Of a stretch of 5,190 nucleotides of DNA, positions 1 to 5,190 are shown piece by piece. Each line of letters opens with the position of its first letter. The first letter of the stretch is position 1. Source of the stretch: Rhodothermaceae bacterium (GTDB taxonomy: Bacteria; Bacteroidota; Rhodothermia; Rhodothermales; Rubricoccaceae); NCBI GenBank assembly GCA_013003465.1, contig JABDIZ010000346.1:1-5190 (forward strand), in the 5' to 3' direction. The notes under the pieces were generated by a model. It was not told where the DNA came from and ran no database searches. It worked only from the letters and a program-made list of their open reading frames with translations. The position numbers and the translations under genes were made by a program.

Positions 1-114
1 AAAGGCTTTGACAGGCGTTCCGGTCACAGACGGCGGGGGAGTGGGGATACAAAGCGACGCAAGATACTCGCCCGGCGGCGTCCGCGATGGTGACGCCCCA
101 GGCTTCAGCGCCTC

Positions 115-143
115 TTGACGCGCGGCAACGGCGTCCGTATCTA
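115..143 (+). promoter_or_regulatory. Probable promoter of the 180-1725 gene pair
   Basis: TTGACG at 115-120 is followed by a 17-base spacer and TATCTA at 138-143. This is close to the sigma-70 consensus with ideal spacing. Read as a Bacteroidota-type promoter, TTG at 115-117 is 20 bases before TATCTACG, which fits TTG-N19-23-TAnnTTTG in part. Transcription would begin near 150, giving a leader of about 30 bases before the ATG at 180. No Shine-Dalgarno sequence is seen in that leader. The assignment rests on pattern and position only. Confidence 0.55.
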
Positions 144-179
144 CGGGTCCTCTTTTCGGGCACTCTCTGCTAGCTCTGC

Positions 180-641
180 ATGACACTCCGGCAACGGCTC
201 ACCGCGACAAAGGCACTCGTTCTGGTCGGTATTGTCCTTAGCTACGGCAGCTACGGGGTCTATAAGCTCGGCGGCCCGCTCGAGCTGTACCCTTTTTTTT
301 CTTGGCGCTTATACTCGGCCCCGACAGGCGCAGACGAGGCCACTGTCTACCGACTCTACGCGCGGGATACACCGGACATGGCCTGGAAGCGACTTCCTAT
401 TCGTCCTACGGAGGCGTATCCCCGCAAAGAATACGCGTGGCAGCTTGAGTCCCTTGTGGGGCAAGTGCTGCGTGATTCCCTCGGCCTGACCGATGCACGT
501 GAGCGGGTCGAGGTCTTCGCCAGAGCGATCGCCCCGGACGCCGGAGAGCTTCGCATCGTCGCAGAAACCATCTATCCCCGAGCCCTCGCTCAGGGCATTT
601 CCCGCTATGATACCACGACTGTCCTCCGCGTTACGCGGTAG
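180..641 (+). CDS. Small membrane-anchored protein with extracytoplasmic domain, VKGC C-terminal-domain-like (tentative)
   Basis: The product is 153 residues. A short basic N-terminus (R4, R6, K11) is followed by one hydrophobic segment at about 12-30, probably a signal anchor that leaves the rest outside the cytoplasm. Residues 35-46 read ELYPFFSWRLYS; then comes a strand-like stretch (about 54-73), a likely helix rich in E, L and V (about 84-101), and a final strand-like region (about 108-151). The order of an FSWR-type motif, a strand, an ARDxxxxxW-like stretch and a helix recalls the segment that follows the last membrane helix in bacterial vitamin K-dependent carboxylase-like proteins. 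That comparison is from memory and no alignment was run. An in-frame TAG lies at 171-173 and the next in-frame Met is at 378, so the ATG at 180 is well supported although it lacks a Shine-Dalgarno sequence. It precedes and probably overlaps the HTTM gene, so a joint function is likely. An eight-T run at 293-300 is unusual for this GC-rich gene. Otherwise it is a hypothetical membrane protein. Confidence 0.8.
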   Translation: MTLRQRLTATKALVLVGIVLSYGSYGVYKLGGPLELYPFFSWRLYSAPTGADEATVYRLYARDTPDMAWKRLPIRPTEAYPRKEYAWQLESLVGQVLRDSLGLTDARERVEVFARAIAPDAGELRIVAETIYPRALAQGISRYDTTTVLRVTR

Positions 642-1725
642 CGATCCCGAGCGGGTGCACCTGAGCGAGACGGGCCAGGCCAACGCGGCGTTGCGAACGG
701 CGTGGGCGGGCTACTACGCCGACCGGGCACTCCTCGTACTCAGCCTCGTCTGGATCGTCGGCCGAGCGATCAAACGCCAGACGTTTGCCGAGCGGCCCGA
801 GGTACTCTACGATCCGCTCACCTGGCTCGGCGCGCTGGCCTTCCCCGCTCCGGTGTCCACCACCGTATGGGGCGGAATCGCTGTGGCTATGGCAATGGCT
901 GTCGTGCTCTGCCTCTGGCGCCCTCGCCTGATTCCGGCCCGTGTGACGATAGCCCTGTGTGCCTTGCTGCTGATGTCCACGGAGTTCGCCTACGGCAAGA
1001 TCGAGCACACGAATCACCTGTTCCTGCTCGCCCATGTCTACGCCATCTTTCTGCCAGTGGGCCGCCCATCCGGACGGGAGCAAATCCTGCTCCAGGCTGA
1101 GGCCACGCGCTGGTACCAGGGCGGCTTATTGCTTGTCTACACGATGGCGGGGCTGTGGAAGTTCGGCGACATGACGCTCCGGGCCGTGCTCAAGCCAGGG
1201 ATGACATGGCTCCACCCGGAAGCGATGCCCGCCCTCAGCGCCCTCTCGTACCGTGTCCTCGACTTCAATCTCGCCGTACCGCAGGCGTTCTATGAGATCC
1301 GCTGGCTCTTTCCTATCGGTTACGTCGCGATTGCGTTTCTCCTCGTACCCTCCGCCCTTGCTCCGTTCCGTCGCCCGCTCCTGCTTATCACCCTCCCGAC
1401 CGTGGCGCTCTTCCACCTGATGAATGCGCTGACACTCTACGCCATCTTCCTCTCCACCATCGTCGTGGCGCTCGTGCTATTCGTGCCCTACGACCTCCTC
1501 CTGCCCATTCGCCGTACTCTGGCGCCAGTCGGCCGTGTTCGGTTCAAAGGTGCGGGAGGCGAGGCACACTACGAGCGACTCTATGAAAACGGGGACGTGG
1601 ATCGCTTCGAGGGGTTCTACGCCTACCGAGAGCGCCTCACGGACCGGTCCTGGATCCTCGCCGCCCCGCTCTACTATCCCGGGGTTGCAACCGTCGCGGC
1701 GTGGGTCCTCCAGCGCCGGGCATAA
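607..1725 (+). CDS. HTTM / vitamin K-dependent carboxylase-like multi-pass membrane protein
   Basis: From the ATG at 607 the product is 372 residues with about eight hydrophobic segments (near 41-54, 86-104, 111-127, 136-151, 169-184, 232-250, 256-273, 275-297). Landmarks match my memory of human gamma-glutamyl carboxylase (GGCX): TNHLFLL at 135-141 against its NNHSYL; AGLWKF at 181-186 against AGVKKL, placing K185 on the catalytic base Lys218; and FHLMN at 269-273 against FHCMN. The large luminal domain of GGCX is missing. Instead a tail of about 65 residues (308-372) ends the protein; it faintly resembles the end of a DCC (DUF393) domain without its CxxC. Bacterial HTTM proteins mostly have unknown substrates, so carboxylation is not claimed. 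The ATG at 607 overlaps the previous gene by 35 bases; an in-frame GTG at 655 would remove the overlap and 16 residues. An in-frame ATG at 493 would add an unlikely 38-residue Ser/Pro-rich extension. The family call is good, the exact start is not. Confidence 0.82.
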   Translation: MIPRLSSALRGSDPERVHLSETGQANAALRTAWAGYYADRALLVLSLVWIVGRAIKRQTFAERPEVLYDPLTWLGALAFPAPVSTTVWGGIAVAMAMAVVLCLWRPRLIPARVTIALCALLLMSTEFAYGKIEHTNHLFLLAHVYAIFLPVGRPSGREQILLQAEATRWYQGGLLLVYTMAGLWKFGDMTLRAVLKPGMTWLHPEAMPALSALSYRVLDFNLAVPQAFYEIRWLFPIGYVAIAFLLVPSALAPFRRPLLLITLPTVALFHLMNALTLYAIFLSTIVVALVLFVPYDLLLPIRRTLAPVGRVRFKGAGGEAHYERLYENGDVDRFEGFYAYRERLTDRSWILAAPLYYPGVATVAAWVLQRRA

Positions 1726-1727
1726 CA

Positions 1728-1756
1728 CTGTGGAGGGCGAGAGGCGGTGGTATCTT
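1728..1756 (+). promoter_or_regulatory. Weak candidate promoter for the glycan genes
   Basis: The 73-base gap between the HTTM gene and glycosyltransferase A contains TATCTT at 1751-1756, similar to the -10 element upstream of position 180 (TATCTA). The matching -35 region is poor: CTGTGG at 1728-1733, with a 17-base spacer. The gap is large compared with the overlapping junctions inside the glycan unit, so a separate or internal promoter is plausible, but this site alone does not prove it. Transcription may simply continue from the upstream gene pair. Confidence 0.22.
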
Positions 1757-1798
1757 CCGCGCTCGCCTCGCCCACCTCCCGTCTTCTCGTCCTCCCGT

Positions 1799-3052
1799 AT
1801 GCAGCGCGTTTGTGTCCAGTGGCCCCGCTTCGGCCCCTACCACCTGGCGAGGCTGCGCGCCGCCCATCGCTTGTTCCAAAAGCAAGGCGTCGAAATCGTC
1901 GGACTGGAGACGGCGGGTGACGACTCCACCTACGCGTGGGAGATTGAGCGAGCCAGCGAGCCATTCCTACGCGAGCAGGTTTTCCCGAACCGCGTCTTCG
2001 AGACTATCCCGGCTGACGAGATGGAGGCTGGCGTCACCGCCGCACTGGACCGCCTCGACCCGGACGCTGTCGCGATCGTCTCGTACAGTTTCCCCGATGC
2101 ACGGGCGTGCCTCGCATGGTGCCGCCGCCACGGACGGACCGCCGTACTCATGGCCTCGACTCGGGAGGAAGACGCCGTGCGCGTCCCCTGGCGCGAATGG
2201 ATCAAAGCCCGGATCATCAGTCAGTACGATGCTGCGCTCGTCGCCGGGACCCCGCAGCGGCGCTACCTGGCGAAGCTCGGCTTCCCCCCCGGGAAGATCT
2301 TCCAACCCTGCACGGTCGTGGACAACGCGTTCTTCTACGACGGAGCCGAGCGCGCACGCAGCGACCCTAGTGCGCACCGCCACCTCCCCGGCCTCGACGA
2401 TGACACACCTTTCTTCCTGGCCTCGAACCGGCTCCTCCCCCGCAAAAACATCGACCGCCTCCTACTCGCCTACGAGCAGTACCGAGAGCAAGCTGCGCGA
2501 CCGTGGCGACTACTCCTGCTCGGCGATGGACCGGAGCGCCCCCGACTCGAAGCGCTGATCCGCGACCGAAGGATAGAGGGAGTGGTGTGGTGCGGATTCC
2601 GCCAGATCGATGAACTGCCAGTCTACTATGGCCTTGCTGGTGCGTTCGTCCACCCCTGCTTGATGGACCAGTGGGGTCTCGTAATCAACGAAGCCATGGC
2701 AGCCGGGTTACCCGTCGTCGTATCCAGAGCGGCGGGCTGTACGAGCGACCTCGTCCAAGAGGGCACGAACGGCTACACGTTCGACCCGGAAGACGTGGAT
2801 ACGCTCGCCCAGCGCCTTATAGACGTGGCCTCACCCCACACAGATCGCGAAACGATGGGCGCGCGGTCGAGAGAAATCGTGGCGGCGTGGGCACCCGAAC
2901 ACTTTTCCAAAGGGCTCTGGAATGCTGTCCAGGCCGGGCGGGGGACGGCCGAGCGCGGCCTCTCTCCTGTCGCCCGGTCTCTGCTCTGGGCGCTGCGACG
3001 CACAGCAGGAACTCCCGAAGCGTTTCATTCCGTGGATACTGCCCCCGCGTGA
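1799..3052 (+). CDS. Glycosyltransferase family 4 (GT-B fold), glycosyltransferase A
   Basis: The product is 417 residues, a usual length for a GT4 enzyme, which transfers a sugar from an activated donor in the cytoplasm. The N-terminal acceptor domain (about 1-175) has alternating strands and helices. The linker near 137-180 carries the common YDAALVAG ... YLAKLGFP ... VDNAFFY pattern. The C-terminal donor domain has SNRLLPRKNIDRLL at 209-222 (the R/K phosphate-binding loop), LLLLGDGPE at 238-246, and FVHPCLMDQWGLVINEAMAAGLPVV at 283-307, the family's EX7E region. The first acidic residue there is Asp (D290) and the second Glu (E298), so it is a DX7E variant. The end (about 380-417) is a probable helix with a loose tail. 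The ATG at 1799 begins a typical Rossmann-like start (MQRVCVQWPRFGPYH); the open frame reaches further upstream to 1535 but there overlaps the HTTM gene with implausible composition. The donor and acceptor sugars cannot be told. Its stop overlaps the start of glycosyltransferase B. Confidence 0.93.
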   Translation: MQRVCVQWPRFGPYHLARLRAAHRLFQKQGVEIVGLETAGDDSTYAWEIERASEPFLREQVFPNRVFETIPADEMEAGVTAALDRLDPDAVAIVSYSFPDARACLAWCRRHGRTAVLMASTREEDAVRVPWREWIKARIISQYDAALVAGTPQRRYLAKLGFPPGKIFQPCTVVDNAFFYDGAERARSDPSAHRHLPGLDDDTPFFLASNRLLPRKNIDRLLLAYEQYREQAARPWRLLLLGDGPERPRLEALIRDRRIEGVVWCGFRQIDELPVYYGLAGAFVHPCLMDQWGLVINEAMAAGLPVVVSRAAGCTSDLVQEGTNGYTFDPEDVDTLAQRLIDVASPHTDRETMGARSREIVAAWAPEHFSKGLWNAVQAGRGTAERGLSPVARSLLWALRRTAGTPEAFHSVDTAPA

Positions 3053-4224
3053 GTCACTCCTCCCCCGTTTTCGTCGTCGGGCGATTCCCTCCGCCCCTTG
3101 ATGGGCAGACGCTAGCGACCGCCCGCACAGCCGATCTCATCGGCCATGAGCACACCGTCCAGTGCCTGTCGACGTCCGTGGCGGAAACGGGCGGACTGGT
3201 CCCGACGGAGACGCGGTTCCGCCCAGACCGCGCGCTCCATTACATCCGGCTACGTCGCACCCTGTCCCGCGCCCTCGAGGCAGCCCCTGACGCGCCGGTG
3301 GTATGGGCATCGGTCTCGCCGCACCCGCTCGGGCATGCCCGGGACGTGCTCACAACGCTCCCGACGTTTGGACCGAGCCGCCCCGTGATCGCTGTGAGCC
3401 ACCGGGCCTATTTCGACCGCATGTTCCGGTCGCCTCTAACCCGGCCTACGGCGCGGCGCCTCGTCGAGCGCGTCGCAGCGGTCGTCTTTCTGACGCCCAG
3501 CCTTGCCGAGCGCTGTGCCCCGTGGGTCCCACCCGACAAGCGCGTCGTGATCCCGAACACGATTGGATCGGACGTGCTCGTAAGCGCAGAAGACGCCACG
3601 CGCCGAATCGAACTCGGGCGCACCGACCTTCCCCGGCTGCTCTTCCTCGGCAACATGATGCCGGAGAAGAACTACGGAGCCGCCCTAGCCGCCACCCGGA
3701 TTCTCCACGAGCGTGGCCTCCCCGCCCAACTCGACCTCGTGGGCCGCTGGATCAGTGATGCGGACCGCGAAGCGTTTGAGGCGGAAGTTGCCCGCTTCGG
3801 CCTCGCCCCGTACGTCCGGGTGCACGGGGCCATCGCCGACCGCGCTCGCCTCCGCCGCCTGCTCCTCGACGCCGATGCGATGCTCTTCCCGTCTACCCAC
3901 CCGAGCGAGGCGCTCCCGCTCGCCGTCCTAGAAGCGATGAACGCCGCGACTCCGGTTGTGGGCGTACGGCACGGCGGCCTGCCCGAAGTACTCCGCGACG
4001 AGTCGGGCGGCCTGCTCGTAGAGCAACCCGATCCGGAGGCTCTGGCGAGCGCTGCCGAGCGCCTACTCGCCCCTGATCGTTGGGTAACCTTCGCTCGGCA
4101 GGCTCGTGCCCGCTTCGAAAGCACTTTTGCCCCAGAGACGGTAGGGGGGCGATGGCTTGCCTTGCTCGATCAGACACTAGACGCTTCACGCGCACCCTCC
4201 CCCGAACCCCGTACCTTCCTGTGA
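3049..4224 (+). CDS. Glycosyltransferase family 4 (GT-B fold), glycosyltransferase B
   Basis: The product is 391 residues from the GTG at 3049. The N-terminus reads VFVVGRFPPPLDGQT at 7-21, the strand plus proline/glycine loop (PPPxxGQ) typical of one branch of GT4 enzymes that bind the acceptor there. HRAYFDR at 118-124 and FLTPS at 147-151 lie in the acceptor domain, and VIPNTIGSDV at 167-176 is the interdomain linker. The donor domain has LLFLGNMMPEKNYGAAL at 197-213 (donor phosphate loop, K207), LDLVGRW at 228-234 and a canonical EX7E motif with E287 and E295 followed by AMNAATPVVG. The GTG shares bases with the TGA of glycosyltransferase A (GTGA, four-base overlap), which indicates translational coupling. 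The open frame extends upstream to 2671 only as an out-of-frame shadow of gene A, with basic and low-complexity composition. The sugar specificity is unknown; two adjacent GT4 genes suggest successive additions to one glycan. Confidence 0.93.
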   Translation: MSHSSPVFVVGRFPPPLDGQTLATARTADLIGHEHTVQCLSTSVAETGGLVPTETRFRPDRALHYIRLRRTLSRALEAAPDAPVVWASVSPHPLGHARDVLTTLPTFGPSRPVIAVSHRAYFDRMFRSPLTRPTARRLVERVAAVVFLTPSLAERCAPWVPPDKRVVIPNTIGSDVLVSAEDATRRIELGRTDLPRLLFLGNMMPEKNYGAALAATRILHERGLPAQLDLVGRWISDADREAFEAEVARFGLAPYVRVHGAIADRARLRRLLLDADAMLFPSTHPSEALPLAVLEAMNAATPVVGVRHGGLPEVLRDESGGLLVEQPDPEALASAAERLLAPDRWVTFARQARARFESTFAPETVGGRWLALLDQTLDASRAPSPEPRTFL

Positions 4225-4898
4225 TGAAAAACGTGCTCCGCACCATCCGCGACGCCGCCGTTCAGCAGCAGCGGCGGAAGAGAGCCAGCCGTCTAGGGGC
4301 TGCTTTCTTCCCCCCCAACTACGTCTTCTTCGACCGCCTCGGACCAGACAGCGTGGTGGTCGATGTCGGGTGTGGTCACGAGGCCGAACTGTCCGAGCAC
4401 CTCATCACTACACGGGGCGTGCAGGCGTTCGGCGTGGACCCGACGCGGAAGCACGCGCCGCACCTCCAGGCTCTCGAAGCGCGCACCGACGGACGGTTCA
4501 CCCATCTCCCCGTCGCCGTCGCCGCTGAGCGCGGGACGCTCACCTTCCACGAAAGCGTGGAAAACGAGAGCGGCTCTCTCCTCACCTCACACGCGAATGT
4601 GACCGCCGACGAAATTCGCACGTACGAGGTCGAAACCCTGACCCTGGCCGACCTAGCCGAGTGCGTCGGTGGCACGGCGGATCTGCTCAAGTTGGACCTC
4701 GAAGGAGCCGAGTATGCCTTGCTCGACGGAGTGACGGGCACGGATCTAGATCCGTTCGATCAGGTGCTCGTCGAGTTCCACCACCACTGCGTCCCAGACC
4801 GCACGGCGGAGGATACCCACCGACTCACCGAACGTCTCAAAGGGTTCGGGATGAGGACGTTCGAGATTTCCCACCGCGACGTGCTGTTCTACCGCTGA
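4224..4898 (+). CDS. FkbM-family SAM-dependent methyltransferase
   Basis: The product is 224 residues, the normal size for the FkbM domain, whose members mostly O-methylate sugars or polyketide-type hydroxyls using S-adenosylmethionine. A basic N-terminus (about 1-23, QQQRRKR) leads to motif I VVVDVGCGHEA at 44-54, the acidic end of strand 2 at FGVDPTRKH (D72), and the family signature DLLKLDLEGAEYALLDG at 153-169 (D158, E160, E163). VLVEFHHHC at 181-189 and the closing DVLFYR are also typical, so the domain is complete. The ATG at 4224 shares its A with the TGA of glycosyltransferase B (TGATG), so it is probably translated by reinitiation; a GTG one codon earlier at 4221 is an alternative. 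Its place directly after two GT4 genes suggests it methylates the glycan they assemble. It contains a run of seven C at 4310-4316 and a 16-base perfect palindrome at 4740-4755. The methylated position is unknown. Confidence 0.93.
   Translation: MKNVLRTIRDAAVQQQRRKRASRLGAAFFPPNYVFFDRLGPDSVVVDVGCGHEAELSEHLITTRGVQAFGVDPTRKHAPHLQALEARTDGRFTHLPVAVAAERGTLTFHESVENESGSLLTSHANVTADEIRTYEVETLTLADLAECVGGTADLLKLDLEGAEYALLDGVTGTDLDPFDQVLVEFHHHCVPDRTAEDTHRLTERLKGFGMRTFEISHRDVLFYR
4740..4755. repeat. 16-base perfect palindrome inside the methyltransferase gene
   Basis: ACGGATCTAGATCCGT equals its own reverse complement over all 16 bases; the flanking bases do not pair. It encodes part of GTDLDP near the 3' end of the methyltransferase gene. 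A perfect 16-base palindrome is expected less than once in a window of this size. It has no central loop, so it is more like a protein-binding dyad than a terminator. It may also be chance from the Asp-Leu-Asp codons. Confidence 0.4.
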
Positions 4899-5029
4899 GC
4901 GCCTGCCTCACTCACGCCCGGTAGGCCCGAAGCCACCGGCCGCGTGGAGATCGAAGGGGGTCGAGTCTACGGTGCCAGGGTGCGCGTCCAGGGCGAACTG
5001 GGGCCGAAGTGGGGCATTGCACTCACTCC

Positions 5030-5073
5030 TAGCAAAACAGGCCCCGCACGGTGCAATACCGTGGGGGCCCGTT
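5030..5073 (-). terminator. Strong hairpin, probable intrinsic terminator of the - strand gene
   Basis: The arms are 5040-5052 and 5058-5069 around a five-base loop (GCAAT at 5053-5057). Twelve pairs form with one bulged G at 5046; GGCCCC pairs with GGGGCC and CACGGT with ACCGTG. After one mismatch (A5039/C5070), AAC at 5036-5038 can pair with GTT at 5071-5073. Read on the - strand the stem is followed by TGTTTTG, a short U-tract, about 60 bases after the stop codon at 5130. On the + strand no T-run follows, though the hairpin lies 141 bases after the methyltransferase stop and could still impede transcription from that side. Confidence 0.6.
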
Positions 5074-5129
5074 GGGCTGGCTGCATGAGGTCGTCAGGGC
5101 AGCAGAGGAAAAGCGAGGACGCACAGCAC

Positions 5130-5190
5130 TCAAGCCATAGTCGCAGCAAGGAGGTCTTCGAGTTCGTCCGGCTTCGGCAGCTTCACCTCA
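5130..5190 (-). CDS. 3' end of a convergent gene, product unknown (partial)
   Basis: Read on the - strand, an open frame enters at the right edge and gives EVKLPKPDELEDLLAATMA before a TGA at 5132-5130. Only 19 codons are in the window and the start lies outside. The mix of charged and helix-forming residues and the G/C-rich third positions look like a real C-terminus, and the hairpin with a - strand U-tract about 60 bases further on fits as its terminator. The family cannot be recognised from this fragment. A competing open frame runs on the + strand through the same bases but has a less protein-like composition here. Confidence 0.5.
   Translation of the reverse strand, partial: EVKLPKPDELEDLLAATMA

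Noticed and set aside
8..13. TTGACA, a perfect -35 hexamer near the left edge
   Set aside because: No acceptable -10 element lies 16-19 bases downstream (the region is GC-only around 31-44), so it is not called as a promoter.
61..70. - strand TATCTTGC, resembling a -10 element for a divergent gene to the left
   Set aside because: No matching -35 or TTG at the right distance on the - strand, and no gene start is visible to its left within the window.
1535..1798. Upstream extension of glycosyltransferase A to ATG 1535
   Set aside because: The 88 extra residues overlap the HTTM gene in another frame and look like shadow translation (Ser/Arg/Pro-rich); the GT4 fold begins at ATG 1799.
2292..2303. 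12-base palindrome GGAAGATCTTCC in glycosyltransferase A
   Set aside because: A 12-base perfect palindrome is expected about once by chance in a window of this length.
2671..3048. Upstream extension of glycosyltransferase B to ATG 2671
   Set aside because: The 126 extra residues are Arg/Gly/Ser-rich and lie wholly in another frame of glycosyltransferase A; the GT4 fold begins right after the GTG at 3049.
4967..5149. 60-codon - strand open frame across the hairpin
   Set aside because: It runs through the terminator hairpin, has Cys/Leu/Pro-rich unprotein-like composition and overlaps the end of the better supported - strand frame ending at 5130.
5148..5154. AAGGAGG, a strong Shine-Dalgarno-like string on the + strand
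   Set aside because: No ATG, GTG or TTG follows at 4-15 bases, the other genes here do not use such sites, and the bases are explained by the - strand Asp-Leu-Leu codons.

Overview
The window is GC-rich (clearly above 60% by eye) and densely coded on the + strand. The five + strand starts lack a convincing Shine-Dalgarno sequence. The best promoter, upstream of the first gene, fits both the sigma-70 pattern and the Bacteroidota-type TTG-N20-TAnnT pattern. GC-rich coding, leader-poor starts and this promoter together suggest a high-GC member of the Bacteroidota/Rhodothermota group (Salinibacter/Rubrivirga-like). That is an inference from style, not a sequence match.

Layout: positions 1-179 hold no supported gene but carry the promoter. 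A first unit (180-1725) has two overlapping genes: a small single-pass membrane protein with a predicted extracytoplasmic domain, and a multi-pass HTTM / vitamin K-dependent carboxylase (VKGC)-like membrane protein. After a 73-base gap comes a tightly packed glycan unit: GT4-family glycosyltransferase A (1799-3052), GT4-family glycosyltransferase B (3049-4224, GTGA overlap) and an FkbM-family SAM methyltransferase (4224-4898, TGATG overlap). Positions 4899-5129 are intergenic and contain a strong hairpin. Its U-tract side points to termination of a convergent - strand gene, whose last 19 codons enter the window at the right edge (5130-5190).

How the genes may work together: the two GT4 enzymes and the FkbM methyltransferase look like part of a pathway that builds and O-methylates a surface or secreted glycan. 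No polymerase, flippase or initiating transferase lies in this window, so the pathway must extend elsewhere or these genes decorate another product.

The most interesting part is the first gene pair. The membrane protein carries recognisable VKGC core landmarks (an NH motif, an AGxxK motif and an FHxMN motif) but ends soon after its membrane domain. The small upstream protein has a single membrane anchor followed by an FSWR-type motif and a strand-rich region, resembling the part of VKGC-like proteins that normally follows the last membrane helix. The pair could therefore be a split, order-inverted VKGC-like system. This is a hypothesis from motif memory and needs structure prediction and homology searches.
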